A stretch of DNA of 64,000 bases from Dielma sp000508965 (GTDB taxonomy: Bacteria > Bacillota_I > Bacilli_A > Erysipelotrichales > Erysipelotrichaceae): contig BAHV02000010.1 in the NCBI GenBank assembly GCA_000508965.1, forward strand, positions 558,001 through 622,000, in the 5' to 3' direction. Position numbers and translations under genes: made by a program. A model generated the notes under the pieces. That model worked only from the letters and a program-made list of their open reading frames with translations. It searched no databases and was not told the origin of the DNA. Numbering within the stretch: position 1 is the first letter of the stretch; each line of letters starts with the position of its first letter. Below are positions 24,219 to 32,821 of the stretch, piece by piece.

Positions 24219-25489
24219 AGCGAATTAAGCAGTCGGAAACAAAAAGGCTGGAAGCATATCTGCGCAGCCGCAGCGATGATTTGAGTTATGAGGTATTAAG
24301 TAAAGTGCAGTCTATTTTGGCAGATGTGCGTCAGCATGGGGATGAAGCGATCATTCGGTATACGAAAGCTTTTGACGGCATTGAACTGACTAGTATAAGG
24401 GTGAGTGATGAAGCGCTTAATGAATGGGCAGCGGCAGCGGATGAAGCGTTTAAGGAAGCGATGGTGAAGGCCAAGGATAATATTATTGCCTTTCATGAAG
24501 CGCAGAAACAAAGCGGTTATCTTCAGCAGCAATCCTTAGGCATTCGTTTAGGTCAGCGAGTGTTGCCGTTAGATAGTGTGGGTGTTTATGTGCCCGGCGG
24601 CCGCGCTCAGTATCCGTCCAGCGTATTGATGAATGTCTTGCCAGCTAAAATAGCCGGAGTGAAACGTATCGTTATGATTACACCGCCTAGCAGGAGCGGT
24701 CAGCTTGATCCTAAAATCGCCTATGCGGCGCAGCTAGCCGGTGTCGATGAGGTTTATTTGGCAGGTGGTGCGCAGGGAATCGCAGCGCTGGCCTATGGCA
24801 GCGAAACCATACCGCGGGTTGATAAGATTGTCGGTCCGGGTAATATTTATGTGGCAGCCGCTAAAAAACTCGTTTATGGCACCGTTGATATCGATATGAT
24901 TGCGGGTCCCAGTGAGATTTTGGTGATAGCGGATGAGGGGGCAAGAGCCGATTATGCAGCTGCTGATTTATTATCACAGGCAGAGCATGATCCAATGGCT
25001 TCCGCCATTCTGGTTACGACCTCATCACAGCTGGCAGATCAGGTTTGTGAAGAATTGAAGCGGCAAAGTGAACAGCTGCCTAAACAGGTGATTGCAGTGG
25101 ATTCATTAAAAGCTTATGGCAAATTAATTCTCTGTGAGACGCTTGCCGATTGTGCGGAGGTTGCCAATGCAATCGCTCCGGAGCATCTTGAATTAATGGT
25201 TGCCGACCCATGGGCGCTATTAGGCTTAGTACGCAATGCCGGCAGTGTATTTCTCGGCTATTACACATGCGAGAGCATCGGTGATTACTTTGGCGGTACT
25301 AATCATGTACTGCCGACAAACGGTACGGCCCGCTTTGCCAGTGCGCTCTCCGTGGACAGCTTTGTGAAGCGCTCCTCTTTTCTTTACTATTCAAAGGAGG
25401 CCGTTGAAGCCTATGGATCAAATATCATAACCCTCGCTGAATCAGAGGATCTGCAGGCACATGCCAATGCGGTTAAGGTGCGGATGTGA
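24212..25489 (+). CDS. hisD: histidinol dehydrogenase
   Basis: At 425 residues it has the expected length. Typical motifs are GVYVPGGRAQYPSSVLMN (NAD site), IVGPGNIYVAAAKK, IAGPSEILV, the zinc ligand region LSQAEHDPMA, APEHLELM and GTNHVLPTNGTARF. It oxidises histidinol to histidine in two NAD-dependent steps, ending the pathway. It overlaps hisG and shares one base with hisC. Confidence 0.97.
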   Translation: MLERIKQSETKRLEAYLRSRSDDLSYEVLSKVQSILADVRQHGDEAIIRYTKAFDGIELTSIRVSDEALNEWAAAADEAFKEAMVKAKDNIIAFHEAQKQSGYLQQQSLGIRLGQRVLPLDSVGVYVPGGRAQYPSSVLMNVLPAKIAGVKRIVMITPPSRSGQLDPKIAYAAQLAGVDEVYLAGGAQGIAALAYGSETIPRVDKIVGPGNIYVAAAKKLVYGTVDIDMIAGPSEILVIADEGARADYAAADLLSQAEHDPMASAILVTTSSQLADQVCEELKRQSEQLPKQVIAVDSLKAYGKLILCETLADCAEVANAIAPEHLELMVADPWALLGLVRNAGSVFLGYYTCESIGDYFGGTNHVLPTNGTARFASALSVDSFVKRSSFLYYSKEAVEAYGSNIITLAESEDLQAHANAVKVRM

Positions 25490-26499
25490 TGAAGACGATT
25501 AAGGCCTATCAGGTAACGCAGAGTCAGGGTATTTTATTGAATGCCAATGAATGCTGTGAAAATCTGCCGCTTACCGTTAGAGAAGAAATTGCTCAGGCAG
25601 CTCTTGACTTGGCTTATAACCGTTATCCTGATGATGAATGTAAAGAATTGCTGAACGCTTATGCGAAAGTGATGAACTTATCAGCAGATCAGTTAATAGC
25701 CGGTAATGGCAGTGATGAATTACTGGGTTTATTGATCAGTGTTTTGGCAGCTAACAAAAGAGTATTAACCCTTGATCCTGATTTTTCAATGTATGACTAT
25801 TATGCTTCAGTTCATCAGGCCGGACTGCTTAAATTTCAGCATGATCTAGAACAGAGCTTTGATCTTGATGCATTCATTCAGATGGGGAAAAAGGCGGACT
25901 TAATCTTATTTTCTAATCCGAATAATCCCTCTGGCATAGCACTGTCAGCCGTTGACTTATGTCAATTGGTGGAAGCTGCGGCACCGATACCGGTGATCAT
26001 TGATGAGGCATATGCGGAGTTTAATGAAGAATCAATGCTTGATAAGATTGATGTTTATGAGAATTTGATCATAACCCGTACCTTATCTAAGGCTTATGGC
26101 TTGGCAGGCTTAAGAGTTGGCTTTGCCATCAGTAATCCCATCATGATTCAGCGTTTAAGGGCCGCCAAGGTACCTTATAATGTGAACAGCTTTTCTCAGC
26201 AGGCGGCATCAATTATTTTAAACCATGATGAAATATTCGCACCGCGTACAGCGCAGATCATCCGTGAACGGGAAAAAATGCTGGCAGCCTGCCAATCATT
26301 AAAGCACTTTACTGTTTATCCTTCAAAAGCTAATTTTATTTATTTTAGAAGCAAAAGAAAAGCAGTCTTTATGAGTCTGCTTGACGATATAAAGATCCGC
26401 GATTATGCAGATGACGGCTTCCGTATTACGATTGGCAGTCCTGATCAGAATGAGCGGATCATAAGCCTGCTGAGACAGGCGGATAAGGAGATTTTATGA
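25489..26499 (+). CDS. hisC: histidinol-phosphate aminotransferase
   Basis: The start ATG 25489 shares a base with the hisD stop (TGATG); a GTG at 25486 is less likely. The 336-residue PLP fold-type I enzyme has NGSDELLGLL, SNPNNPSGIA, the Asp of IIDEAYAEF and the PLP lysine in TRTLSKAYGLAGLRVG. It transfers the amino group from glutamate to imidazole-acetol phosphate. It overlaps hisB by four bases (ATGA). Confidence 0.96.
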   Translation: MKTIKAYQVTQSQGILLNANECCENLPLTVREEIAQAALDLAYNRYPDDECKELLNAYAKVMNLSADQLIAGNGSDELLGLLISVLAANKRVLTLDPDFSMYDYYASVHQAGLLKFQHDLEQSFDLDAFIQMGKKADLILFSNPNNPSGIALSAVDLCQLVEAAAPIPVIIDEAYAEFNEESMLDKIDVYENLIITRTLSKAYGLAGLRVGFAISNPIMIQRLRAAKVPYNVNSFSQQAASIILNHDEIFAPRTAQIIREREKMLAACQSLKHFTVYPSKANFIYFRSKRKAVFMSLLDDIKIRDYADDGFRITIGSPDQNERIISLLRQADKEIL

Positions 26500-27077
26500 G
26501 AACATGCAAGATGCAGCGATTAACAAAAGAAACAAAAGTCAGCTGTTCACTCAACCTTGACGGCAGCGGTCAAAGTAAAATTGCGACCGGTATCGGATTT
26601 TTCAATCATATGCTTGAATTATTAGCCTTCCATGCCAATTTTGACTTAGAGCTGATTGCTGACGGCGATCTTGATGTGTGTGATCATCATACGGTTGAAG
26701 ACTGCGGTATTTTATTAGGTGAATGCTTTAAAACAGCGTTAGCGGATAAGCGGGGAATCAATCGGTACGGTTTTATGAGTCTGCCGATGGATGAAACGCT
26801 GGCGAATGTAACCTTGGATCTGTCAGGACGCAGTTATTTAGTTTATCACTGTGAATTGAAACGTGAACAGATCGGCGGTTTTTCCTGTGAGATGCTTGAA
26901 GAATTTCTGCGTGCGTTTAGCTTCAATGCCGGCATTACACTGCATGTGAATGTTGCCTATGGAACCAATGATCATCATAAGATTGAGGCGGTATTTAAAG
27001 GTCTGGGCCGTGCTTTGCGGCAGGCTGTGCAAATTACAGGAAATGAGCTGCCCAGCACCAAGGGGTTCTTAGCATGA
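26496..27077 (+). CDS. hisB: imidazoleglycerol-phosphate dehydratase
   Basis: This 193-residue protein is the monofunctional dehydratase without a phosphatase domain. The metal-binding DHHTVEDCG and NDHHKIEAVFKGLGRALRQA motifs and the FFNHMLELLAFH start are all present. It removes water from imidazole glycerol phosphate. Because there is no fused phosphatase, a separate histidinol phosphatase must exist elsewhere. It overlaps both neighbours by four bases. Confidence 0.97.
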   Translation: MRTCKMQRLTKETKVSCSLNLDGSGQSKIATGIGFFNHMLELLAFHANFDLELIADGDLDVCDHHTVEDCGILLGECFKTALADKRGINRYGFMSLPMDETLANVTLDLSGRSYLVYHCELKREQIGGFSCEMLEEFLRAFSFNAGITLHVNVAYGTNDHHKIEAVFKGLGRALRQAVQITGNELPSTKGFLA

Positions 27078-27688
27078 TTGCCGTGATTGATTATGGCATG
27101 GGAAATCTGCGCAGTGTAGAAAATGCGTTAAAGAAGCTCAATGCTGATTATGTGATTACCGCCGATAAGGAACAAATCTTGGCCGCGGATAAAATTATCC
27201 TGCCCGGTGTCGGCGCCTTTGGCGACTGTATGAAAAATCTGCGGGAAAATGGTTTGATCGAAGTATTAAATACGGTGGTATTGGATCAGAAAAAGCTCTT
27301 TTTAGGGATATGTCTTGGTATGCAGGTATTGTTTGAAAGCAGCGAGGAAGGCGCGTTGACCAAGGGGCTGGGTTATCTGAAGGGCAGGGTTGTGAAAATG
27401 CGGGACACGAGTGTAAAGATTCCGCATATCGGCTGGAACCGTCTTGAATTATGCGGCAGTGATGTCATAACCTCCCTGATTGGTGATGAAGCATATGTCT
27501 ATTATGTACATTCTTATTATGCATCTGAAATCGATGAGAAGGATCTGCTTGCTTATTCAAATTATGGAACGATGTGCTTATGCGGTTTGATTCGTCATGA
27601 GAATATCATCGGTGCCCAGTTTCATCCTGAAAAAAGCGGTGAGACCGGCTTGAAAATATTAAAATATTTTGTGGAGGAAAAAATATGA
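27074..27688 (+). CDS. hisH: imidazole glycerol phosphate synthase subunit HisH
   Basis: This 204-residue class I glutamine amidotransferase begins IAVIDYGMGNLRSV. The nucleophile Cys is in LGICLGMQVLFE, the catalytic His/Glu in QFHPEKSG, and PHIGWN is the family loop. It hydrolyses glutamine and channels ammonia into HisF. It overlaps hisB and hisA by four bases each. Confidence 0.97.
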   Translation: MIAVIDYGMGNLRSVENALKKLNADYVITADKEQILAADKIILPGVGAFGDCMKNLRENGLIEVLNTVVLDQKKLFLGICLGMQVLFESSEEGALTKGLGYLKGRVVKMRDTSVKIPHIGWNRLELCGSDVITSLIGDEAYVYYVHSYYASEIDEKDLLAYSNYGTMCLCGLIRHENIIGAQFHPEKSGETGLKILKYFVEEKI

Positions 27689-28401
27689 TCTGTATTCCGG
27701 CAATTGATCTGCTTGATGGTAAGGCAGTACGGCTGTTTCAAGGCGATTATGAAAAAGGGGAAGCAGTCGGTGAGATAGACAGCATTTTAAAGCGTATGAA
27801 TCATGCAAAGGCACAGCTGCTGCATGTCGTCGATTTGAACGGTGCAAAGTGCGGTAAGCGGGTGAATGAGGCATTAATTGCAAAGATTGTGCAAAAGGCC
27901 GAGATGCCGGTTGAGGTTGGCGGCGGTATTCGCACGATGGAAGCAATTGAAGCTTATTTGAACTGCGGTGTACAACGGGTGATTCTAGGTACGGCGGCCT
28001 TAGAGGATGAGCCATTTTTAAAGGCTGCGCTGGCCCGTTATAGGAATCAGATCGCTGTCGGTATTGATTGTAAGGATGGCTTTGTCTGTGTGCGCGGCTG
28101 GCTTTCTGAAAGTCAGGTCAATTATATTGAGTTTGCGAAACATCTGGAAGCACTGGGGGTTTTGACACTCATTGTGACAGACATTAAAACCGACGGTACA
28201 TTACAAGGTCCTAATTTGACCATGTTAAAAGCGCTGCGCTCACAAGTATCACTCCAAATCATTGCCAGCGGCGGTATCCGTGACCTTCAAAACCTACGTG
28301 ATTTAAAAGCGATCGGCATGGACGGCGCCATTATGGGTAAAGCGATCTATGCGAATACCATCGATCTTGAGGCTGCAGTTAAACTCTGCCGGGAGGCTTG
28401 A
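27685..28401 (+). CDS. hisA: ProFAR isomerase HisA
   Basis: This 238-residue beta/alpha barrel has the catalytic Asp8 (IPAIDLLDGK) and Asp in VTDIKTDGTLQGPN, and the phosphate loops VGGGIRTMEAIE and ASGGIRDLQNL. It isomerises the aminoaldose of ProFAR to the aminoketose PRFAR. It is an evolutionary paralogue of HisF, encoded one base downstream. Confidence 0.96.
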   Translation: MICIPAIDLLDGKAVRLFQGDYEKGEAVGEIDSILKRMNHAKAQLLHVVDLNGAKCGKRVNEALIAKIVQKAEMPVEVGGGIRTMEAIEAYLNCGVQRVILGTAALEDEPFLKAALARYRNQIAVGIDCKDGFVCVRGWLSESQVNYIEFAKHLEALGVLTLIVTDIKTDGTLQGPNLTMLKALRSQVSLQIIASGGIRDLQNLRDLKAIGMDGAIMGKAIYANTIDLEAAVKLCREA

Positions 28402-28402
28402 T

Positions 28403-29167
28403 ATGCATACAAAAAGAATAATACCATGCCTTGATGTCAAGGATGGGCGAGTAGTGAAGGGAATTAATTTCCTTGGTTTAAAGGAAGTCGGTGATCCGGC
28501 TGCGCTGGCTCGTCAGTATTATGAGCAAGGTGCCGATGAATTAGTATTCTTAGATATTACAGCGACCAAGGAGAAGCGGGAAACGATGCGTGAGCTTGTT
28601 GAAGCGGTGGCTAAAGAGATTTTTATTCCCTTTACAGTCGGCGGCGGTATTCGCTCACTTGATGATATAAGAAAGCTGTTATTGGCAGGCGCTGATAAAG
28701 TCTCATTAAATTCAGCGGCTGTTTATGACCCGCAATTAATCCGCGACGGTGCTGATAAGTTTGGCAGTCAGTGCATCGTGTTGGCGATTGATGCGAAAAA
28801 ACGAACAGCGGGCGGCTGGAATGTCTATACTCAGGGCGGTCAGAAAGACAGCGGGCTGGACTTGATTGAATGGGTAAAGGAAGGACAGCGGTTAGGTGCC
28901 GGTGAGCTCTTGTTAACCAGTATGGATGCTGACGGTACTCAGCAAGGTTATGATCTTGACATGCTTAAGGCGGTGCAGGAGGTTGCCCATGTGCCTTTGA
29001 TTGCATCAGGGGGCTGCGGCAGTCTTGATGATTTTACCGATGTATTTCTTGCTGATGCAGCTGACGCGGCATTGGCGGCTTCGCTGTTTCATTATGGAAA
29101 GCTTACAGTCAAAGAAGTCAAGGATGCTTTGGCAAAAGCGGGAATCGCTGTGAGGAAAAGCTTATGA
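28403..29167 (+). CDS. hisF: imidazole glycerol phosphate synthase cyclase subunit HisF
   Basis: The start is ATG 28403 after GGGAGG, giving 254 residues. It opens KRIIPCLDVKDGRVVKG with catalytic Asp11. Asp in LLTSMDADGTQQGYD and the phosphate loops VGGGIRSLDD and ASGGCGSLDD are present. It joins ammonia from HisH to PRFAR, forming imidazole glycerol phosphate and AICAR. It overlaps hisI by four bases. Confidence 0.97.
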   Translation: MHTKRIIPCLDVKDGRVVKGINFLGLKEVGDPAALARQYYEQGADELVFLDITATKEKRETMRELVEAVAKEIFIPFTVGGGIRSLDDIRKLLLAGADKVSLNSAAVYDPQLIRDGADKFGSQCIVLAIDAKKRTAGGWNVYTQGGQKDSGLDLIEWVKEGQRLGAGELLLTSMDADGTQQGYDLDMLKAVQEVAHVPLIASGGCGSLDDFTDVFLADAADAALAASLFHYGKLTVKEVKDALAKAGIAVRKSL

Positions 29168-29496
29168 TCGGTTTGGATTTTGAAAAGAATCATGGTTTAA
29201 TACCAACCATTGTGCAAGACAGTACAAGCCGTCAGGTGCTGATGCTGGCCTATATGTCAAAAGCCAGTCTTGAACGCACGCTGGCAAGCGGGCTGGCCTG
29301 CTACTACAGCCGCTCCCGTCAAGAATTATGGACAAAGGGAGAGACCAGCGGCCATTATCAGCATGTGGAAGCCATTTATGTCGATTGTGATGCGGATACG
29401 CTTTTGCTGCTGGTCAGACAAGAGGGAGCCGCCTGTCATACCGGTCATCAAAGCTGTTTCTATCGGACAATTAAAGGAGAAGAAAGTGATGAATGA
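29164..29496 (+). CDS. hisI: phosphoribosyl-AMP cyclohydrolase HisI
   Basis: This 110-residue monofunctional enzyme has LMLAYMSKASLERTL, YYSRSRQELWTKGETSGH, the Mg/Zn-binding DCDADTLLLLV and CHTGHQSCF. It opens the adenine ring of PR-AMP. HisE is a separate protein here, whose start overlaps the HisI stop by eight bases in another frame. Confidence 0.96.
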   Translation: MIGLDFEKNHGLIPTIVQDSTSRQVLMLAYMSKASLERTLASGLACYYSRSRQELWTKGETSGHYQHVEAIYVDCDADTLLLLVRQEGAACHTGHQSCFYRTIKGEESDE

Positions 29497-29812
29497 ATTT
29501 GAAAATTTATATCTTACCATCAAGGACCGCAAACAAAATCCAGAGGCAGGTTCTTATACCGTCTATCTGTTTGATAAGGGCTTGGAAAAAATATTAAAAA
29601 AAGTGGGGGAGGAAGCTTGTGAAGTCGTGATCGCGGCAATGAAAGACGATCAAGCTGAACAGGTGAATGAGGTCTGTGATCTAATGTATCATCTTATGGT
29701 ACTGCTTGTACAGCTGGATATTCCATTGGCTGATGTATGCGAAGAATTAGGCAGGCGTTCCGCAAAGACACATAATCTGAAGGCGGAGCGGAAACCGATT
29801 GAGAAGCTGTAA
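29489..29812 (+). CDS. hisE: phosphoribosyl-ATP pyrophosphohydrolase HisE
   Basis: The start is ATG 29489 with AAAGGAG upstream, giving 107 residues. The all-alpha MazG-like fold shows VGEEACEVVIAAM and NEVCDLMYHLMVLL, the Glu and Asp residues that bind Mg. It removes pyrophosphate from PR-ATP in step two of the pathway. It is the last gene of the operon; no clear terminator follows before the next promoter. Confidence 0.95.
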   Translation: MNEFENLYLTIKDRKQNPEAGSYTVYLFDKGLEKILKKVGEEACEVVIAAMKDDQAEQVNEVCDLMYHLMVLLVQLDIPLADVCEELGRRSAKTHNLKAERKPIEKL

Positions 29813-29815
29813 AGA

Positions 29816-29844
29816 TTGATAATTTATCTGGGTTGTGCTATCCT
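29816..29844 (+). promoter_or_regulatory. promoter for the PAP2 phosphatase gene
   Basis: TTGATA, a 17-base spacer and TATCCT. The predicted start near 29851 is only six bases before ATG 29857, which favours ATG 29869 as the real initiator. Confidence 0.5.
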
Positions 29845-29856
29845 AATCACTAAGAA

Positions 29857-30525
29857 ATGAGTGATTTGATGAAATTGTTTGAAATGCTGAAAAAATATCG
29901 CCGGCAGCTGCTGCTTACCATCGCTGTCTGTATCTTTTTATTTATTGCCTGTGCGTTGAAGCTGAATCAGCTCTCCGTATTTGATCAGCAAGTCTATACG
30001 TTTGTATCACTTGCAATCTCTAAAACGCTGACACCGCTGATGCGCATGCTGACCGAATTAGGCGGTACAATGGGATTGGTTCTTTTATGTGCCGTCGGCG
30101 CTCTGCTTTTAATACTAATGAAAAAGTGTGTGCTGGCTTGTTTGATGATCAGCAATCTAGCAATAACCGCAGCCAGCAATGTCCTCCTGAAACAGCTTTT
30201 TATCAGACCAAGACCTATCGGTTATCGGCTGATCGAAATTGATGGCTATTCGTTTCCCAGCGGTCACTCGATGGCGGCGATGGCCTTTTACGGCTATTTA
30301 ATCTATTTGATCTGGCATAAGCTTGAAGTAAAATGGCAGAAGTATCTATTTACTTTATTACTGAGTTTATTGATCATTTTGATCATGCTGAGCCGTATTT
30401 ATTTAGGTGTACATTATGCCAGTGATGTATTAGCCGGAGCCGCTGCGGCATTGGCAATACTGATCTGCTTTACTTCATATACCAGAAAATATTGTCTGCT
30501 TGATTTAAACAATAAAAAGGATTAA
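29857..30525 (+). CDS. PAP2 family membrane phosphatase
   Basis: It has 222 residues from ATG 29857, or 218 from ATG 29869. Five to six membrane helices carry the type-2 phosphatidic acid phosphatase motifs: KQLFIRPRP, the SGH motif in SFPSGHSMAAM, and SRIYLGVHYASDV. It dephosphorylates lipid phosphates such as phosphatidic acid, PGP or undecaprenyl pyrophosphate at the outer membrane face. It follows hisE but has its own promoter; nothing supports a histidinol phosphatase role. Confidence 0.88.
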   Translation: MSDLMKLFEMLKKYRRQLLLTIAVCIFLFIACALKLNQLSVFDQQVYTFVSLAISKTLTPLMRMLTELGGTMGLVLLCAVGALLLILMKKCVLACLMISNLAITAASNVLLKQLFIRPRPIGYRLIEIDGYSFPSGHSMAAMAFYGYLIYLIWHKLEVKWQKYLFTLLLSLLIILIMLSRIYLGVHYASDVLAGAAAALAILICFTSYTRKYCLLDLNNKKD

Positions 30526-30546
30526 GATTAAGACAGAGGTGATCGT

Positions 30547-30801
30547 ATGAGCGAACTTAGCAAGCTGCCTAATGTCGGCAAAGTACTGGAAGACGCATTG
30601 CTGCAGATTGGCGTGCATAATGAAGAAGAATTATGTTTTATGGGAGCCAAAACAGCTTTTATTAAAATCAGAGAACAGGTGGATGAGGGAGCTTGCCTGC
30701 ATATGCTCTATGGTATTGAAGGAGCAATTGAAGGTGTGAAGGATAATCTATTAGCTGATGAGGTCAAACAGGATCTGAAGCAGTTTTTTAAAAACTTATA
30801 A
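30547..30801 (+). CDS. TfoX C-terminal domain protein
   Basis: This 84-residue protein consists of the TfoX_C helix-hairpin-helix-like domain only: LPNVGKVLEDALLQIGVHNEEEL, a GAKTAFIKIRE helix, and LYGIEGAIEG at about residues 57-66. In gamma-proteobacteria TfoX/Sxy governs competence. The isolated C-terminal domain in Gram-positives is of unknown function and may bind DNA or protein. It has a GAGGTGAT ribosome site 21 bases after the PAP2 gene. Confidence 0.82.
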   Translation: MSELSKLPNVGKVLEDALLQIGVHNEEELCFMGAKTAFIKIREQVDEGACLHMLYGIEGAIEGVKDNLLADEVKQDLKQFFKNL

Positions 30802-30843
30802 TAATAAAATAATCCGTGAGTAAATCATGGATTATTTTATTAT
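30801..30843. terminator. AT-rich terminator hairpin
   Basis: Perfect 15-base arms (ATAATAAAATAATCC and its complement) enclose a 13-base loop, immediately after the TfoX-C stop. Confidence 0.75.
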
Positions 30844-31005
30844 ATATTTTCAAATCAGCTTGATAAAGGCATAGCAGCCGCGGTTAAAGTGATTCATATA
30901 TAAGCGATATGACAGCTAATCAATAGTTATACTAAGGGCTAGGTAAGCCTTACTTGGAAAAATGTGTTAAACATTAATCGGCTGTCAAAAAGGAGGGTGA
31001 TTTCA

Positions 31006-31497
31006 TTGAAACGGGCTGCGATTCAAAACTTATAAAAATGGAAAGATAGAGGAGAACGGAAGCCATCAGTTTTAAAAGGAGCTCGGCAAATCGGCAAAAC
31101 GTGGCTGATGAAAGAGCTTGGACAAAGTTATTATGAAAATTATGTCTCTATTAATTTTGGTAAAGAAGATGATTTGAAATCTATTTTTAAACAAATAAAA
31201 ATTTTCATCGAATCATTGAATACTTATCGATGATTGCTGGTGAGAAAATAATTCCCAATGATCCTTTAATTATCGTTGATGAAATACAAGAATGCCCTGA
31301 AGGCTGAATGCACTTATGTATTTCAAAGAAAAGGCTGATGAATATCATGGAATCTCAGCGCCGTTTATTAAGTACCCTTTTGGCACAAGTAAAACCATAT
31401 CCTGTTCATAGGATGCATCTGCTTGATATTTATCCGCTGGCCTTTGATGAATTTCCTGAAGCGGCGGAACCTGATCTTTATGCTTTTATAATAGGTT
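31006..31497 (+). pseudogene. decayed AAA ATPase (DUF4143 family) gene
   Basis: An AGGAGGGTG site precedes a TTG at 31006. The frame shows KRAAIQNL, a stop, then KWKDRGERKPSVLKGARQIGKTWLMKEL with a clear Walker A (written here for about residues 10-37). Later pieces in other frames give YLSMIAGEKIIPND-like and IIVDEIQECPE (Walker B) segments, then LLAQVKPYPV and LDIYPLAFDEF before truncation at YAFI. At least one stop, several frameshifts and loss of the C-terminal half show that it is dead. Intact relatives are often toxin-antitoxin-like or mobile-associated ATPases. Confidence 0.8.
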
Positions 31498-31510
31498 TCA
31501 AAAGACGTAT

Positions 31511-31550
31511 AAAAAAACCAGGCATCGGTTCAGCGAGCCTGGCTTTTATT
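31511..31550 (-). terminator. terminator of the CofE-like gene
   Basis: Read on the minus strand, AAGCCAGGC and GCCTGGTT arms are followed by a seven-T tract, 20 bases after the stop. Confidence 0.8.
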
Positions 31551-31571
31551 ATGTTAAATAGTAATCAATGA

Positions 31572-32762
31572 TTAATTAGTATAATTATCAAAGTAGCCCT
31601 GTACCAACACAATCGGTGTTCCCTTGTCACCAGATCCGCTGGTCAGATCACAGAGTGAACCGATTAAATCGGTCAGACGCCGCGGTGTGGTACCTTGAGA
31701 AGCCATTGAACCGACAAGGTTATCCTCTTTTGATTTAATCTTTTCGCTGATGGCAGCTTTTAATGCTTCACCATTCAGATCGGAGAAATCATTATCTGCC
31801 AGATATTTCAGTTTTAATTCATTCGGTGTACCTTCAAGTCCGTAAGTATATGCAGGCGATACACATGGATCAGCCAATTCCCAGATTTTGCCGACAGGAT
31901 CACGGAACGCACCATCACCATAAACCATGACTTCGATATGCTTTCCGCAGCCTGCTTTTAATTGCTGCTGAACTGCTTCAACAAACGGCATGCAGTTGCG
32001 TGGAAACAGCTTAACGCTCTCCTCAGTGGACTTATTTGAACCAAGTAAACCAAATTGCTCATTATAGCCGCTGCCATTTACACTGGCATTCAGGATATCA
32101 TCCAAACCGCATACCACTTCAGCACCGGCATTTTTAAGCAGGCGTTTTGTACGCTGGCGAGTATGAATGTCACAAGTAAGAATCCGTTTGGTATAATCAA
32201 GGATCACTCTCGGATCATTGGCAAAAAGGATTTCAACCTCGGCACCGCTATCTTTAATCAGCGAGCTGTAATAATCAACATAATCTACACCGGTAAAGGT
32301 ATGTTTATTTTCACCGAATAATGCACGGTATTTTTCTAAGGTCAGCACATCACTGTAAGGGTTGATGCCGGCTTCATCAAGCATATCTAAAGATACTAGC
32401 TCGTTGCCGACTTCATCGCTTGGATAACTCAGCATTAATACTACTTTTTTCGCACCCTTGGCAATTCCTTTAAGACAAATCGAGAAACGATTGCGGCTCA
32501 GAATCGGAAAAATGACGCCGATGGTTTCACCGCCAAGCTTCTTTTTTACATCTTCGGCAATCGCATCCGTAGACGCATAATTGCCCTGTGCTCTGGCAAC
32601 GATTGATTCAGTAACTGCCACAACATCCTTGTCTCTTAGTTCAAAGCCTTCTGCTTCTGCAGCTTCAAGTACGCTAGAGGCTACAATAGCTGCCAGATCA
32701 TCACCCTCACGAATGATTGGACAGCGGACGCCTCTTGATATAGTTCCAACTTTTCTTTCCAT
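31572..32762 (-). CDS. CofE-like coenzyme F420-0:L-glutamate ligase family protein
   Basis: The start is ATG 32762 behind AAAGGA, giving 396 residues. Family features are VGTISRGVRCPIIREGDDL at the start, DKDVVAVTESIVARAQGN (substrate-binding, Glu near 58), GVIFPILSRNRFS and a C-terminal region with VMVYGDGAFRDPVGKIWELADP. CofE adds gamma-linked glutamates to F420-0, but F420 biosynthesis is not known for this kind of organism and no other cof gene is in the window. A gamma-glutamyl ligase with another substrate, perhaps folate-like, is more likely. It stands alone, with a TATAAT-like -10 upstream. Confidence 0.8.
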   Translation of the reverse strand: MERKVGTISRGVRCPIIREGDDLAAIVASSVLEAAEAEGFELRDKDVVAVTESIVARAQGNYASTDAIAEDVKKKLGGETIGVIFPILSRNRFSICLKGIAKGAKKVVLMLSYPSDEVGNELVSLDMLDEAGINPYSDVLTLEKYRALFGENKHTFTGVDYVDYYSSLIKDSGAEVEILFANDPRVILDYTKRILTCDIHTRQRTKRLLKNAGAEVVCGLDDILNASVNGSGYNEQFGLLGSNKSTEESVKLFPRNCMPFVEAVQQQLKAGCGKHIEVMVYGDGAFRDPVGKIWELADPCVSPAYTYGLEGTPNELKLKYLADNDFSDLNGEALKAAISEKIKSKEDNLVGSMASQGTTPRRLTDLIGSLCDLTSGSGDKGTPIVLVQGYFDNYTN

Positions 32763-32821
32763 AAGAATCCTTTCTTGTCTCACGACGTTACAGTATTATT
32801 ATAAACGAAAAGCGGGTAGGT

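Noticed and set aside
29164..29812. A fused HisIE enzyme
   Set aside because: HisI ends in TGA and HisE starts in another frame with its own ribosome site, so these are two separate proteins.
29857..30525. The PAP2 gene as the missing histidinol phosphatase
   Set aside because: It has lipid-phosphatase motifs in membrane helices and a separate promoter.
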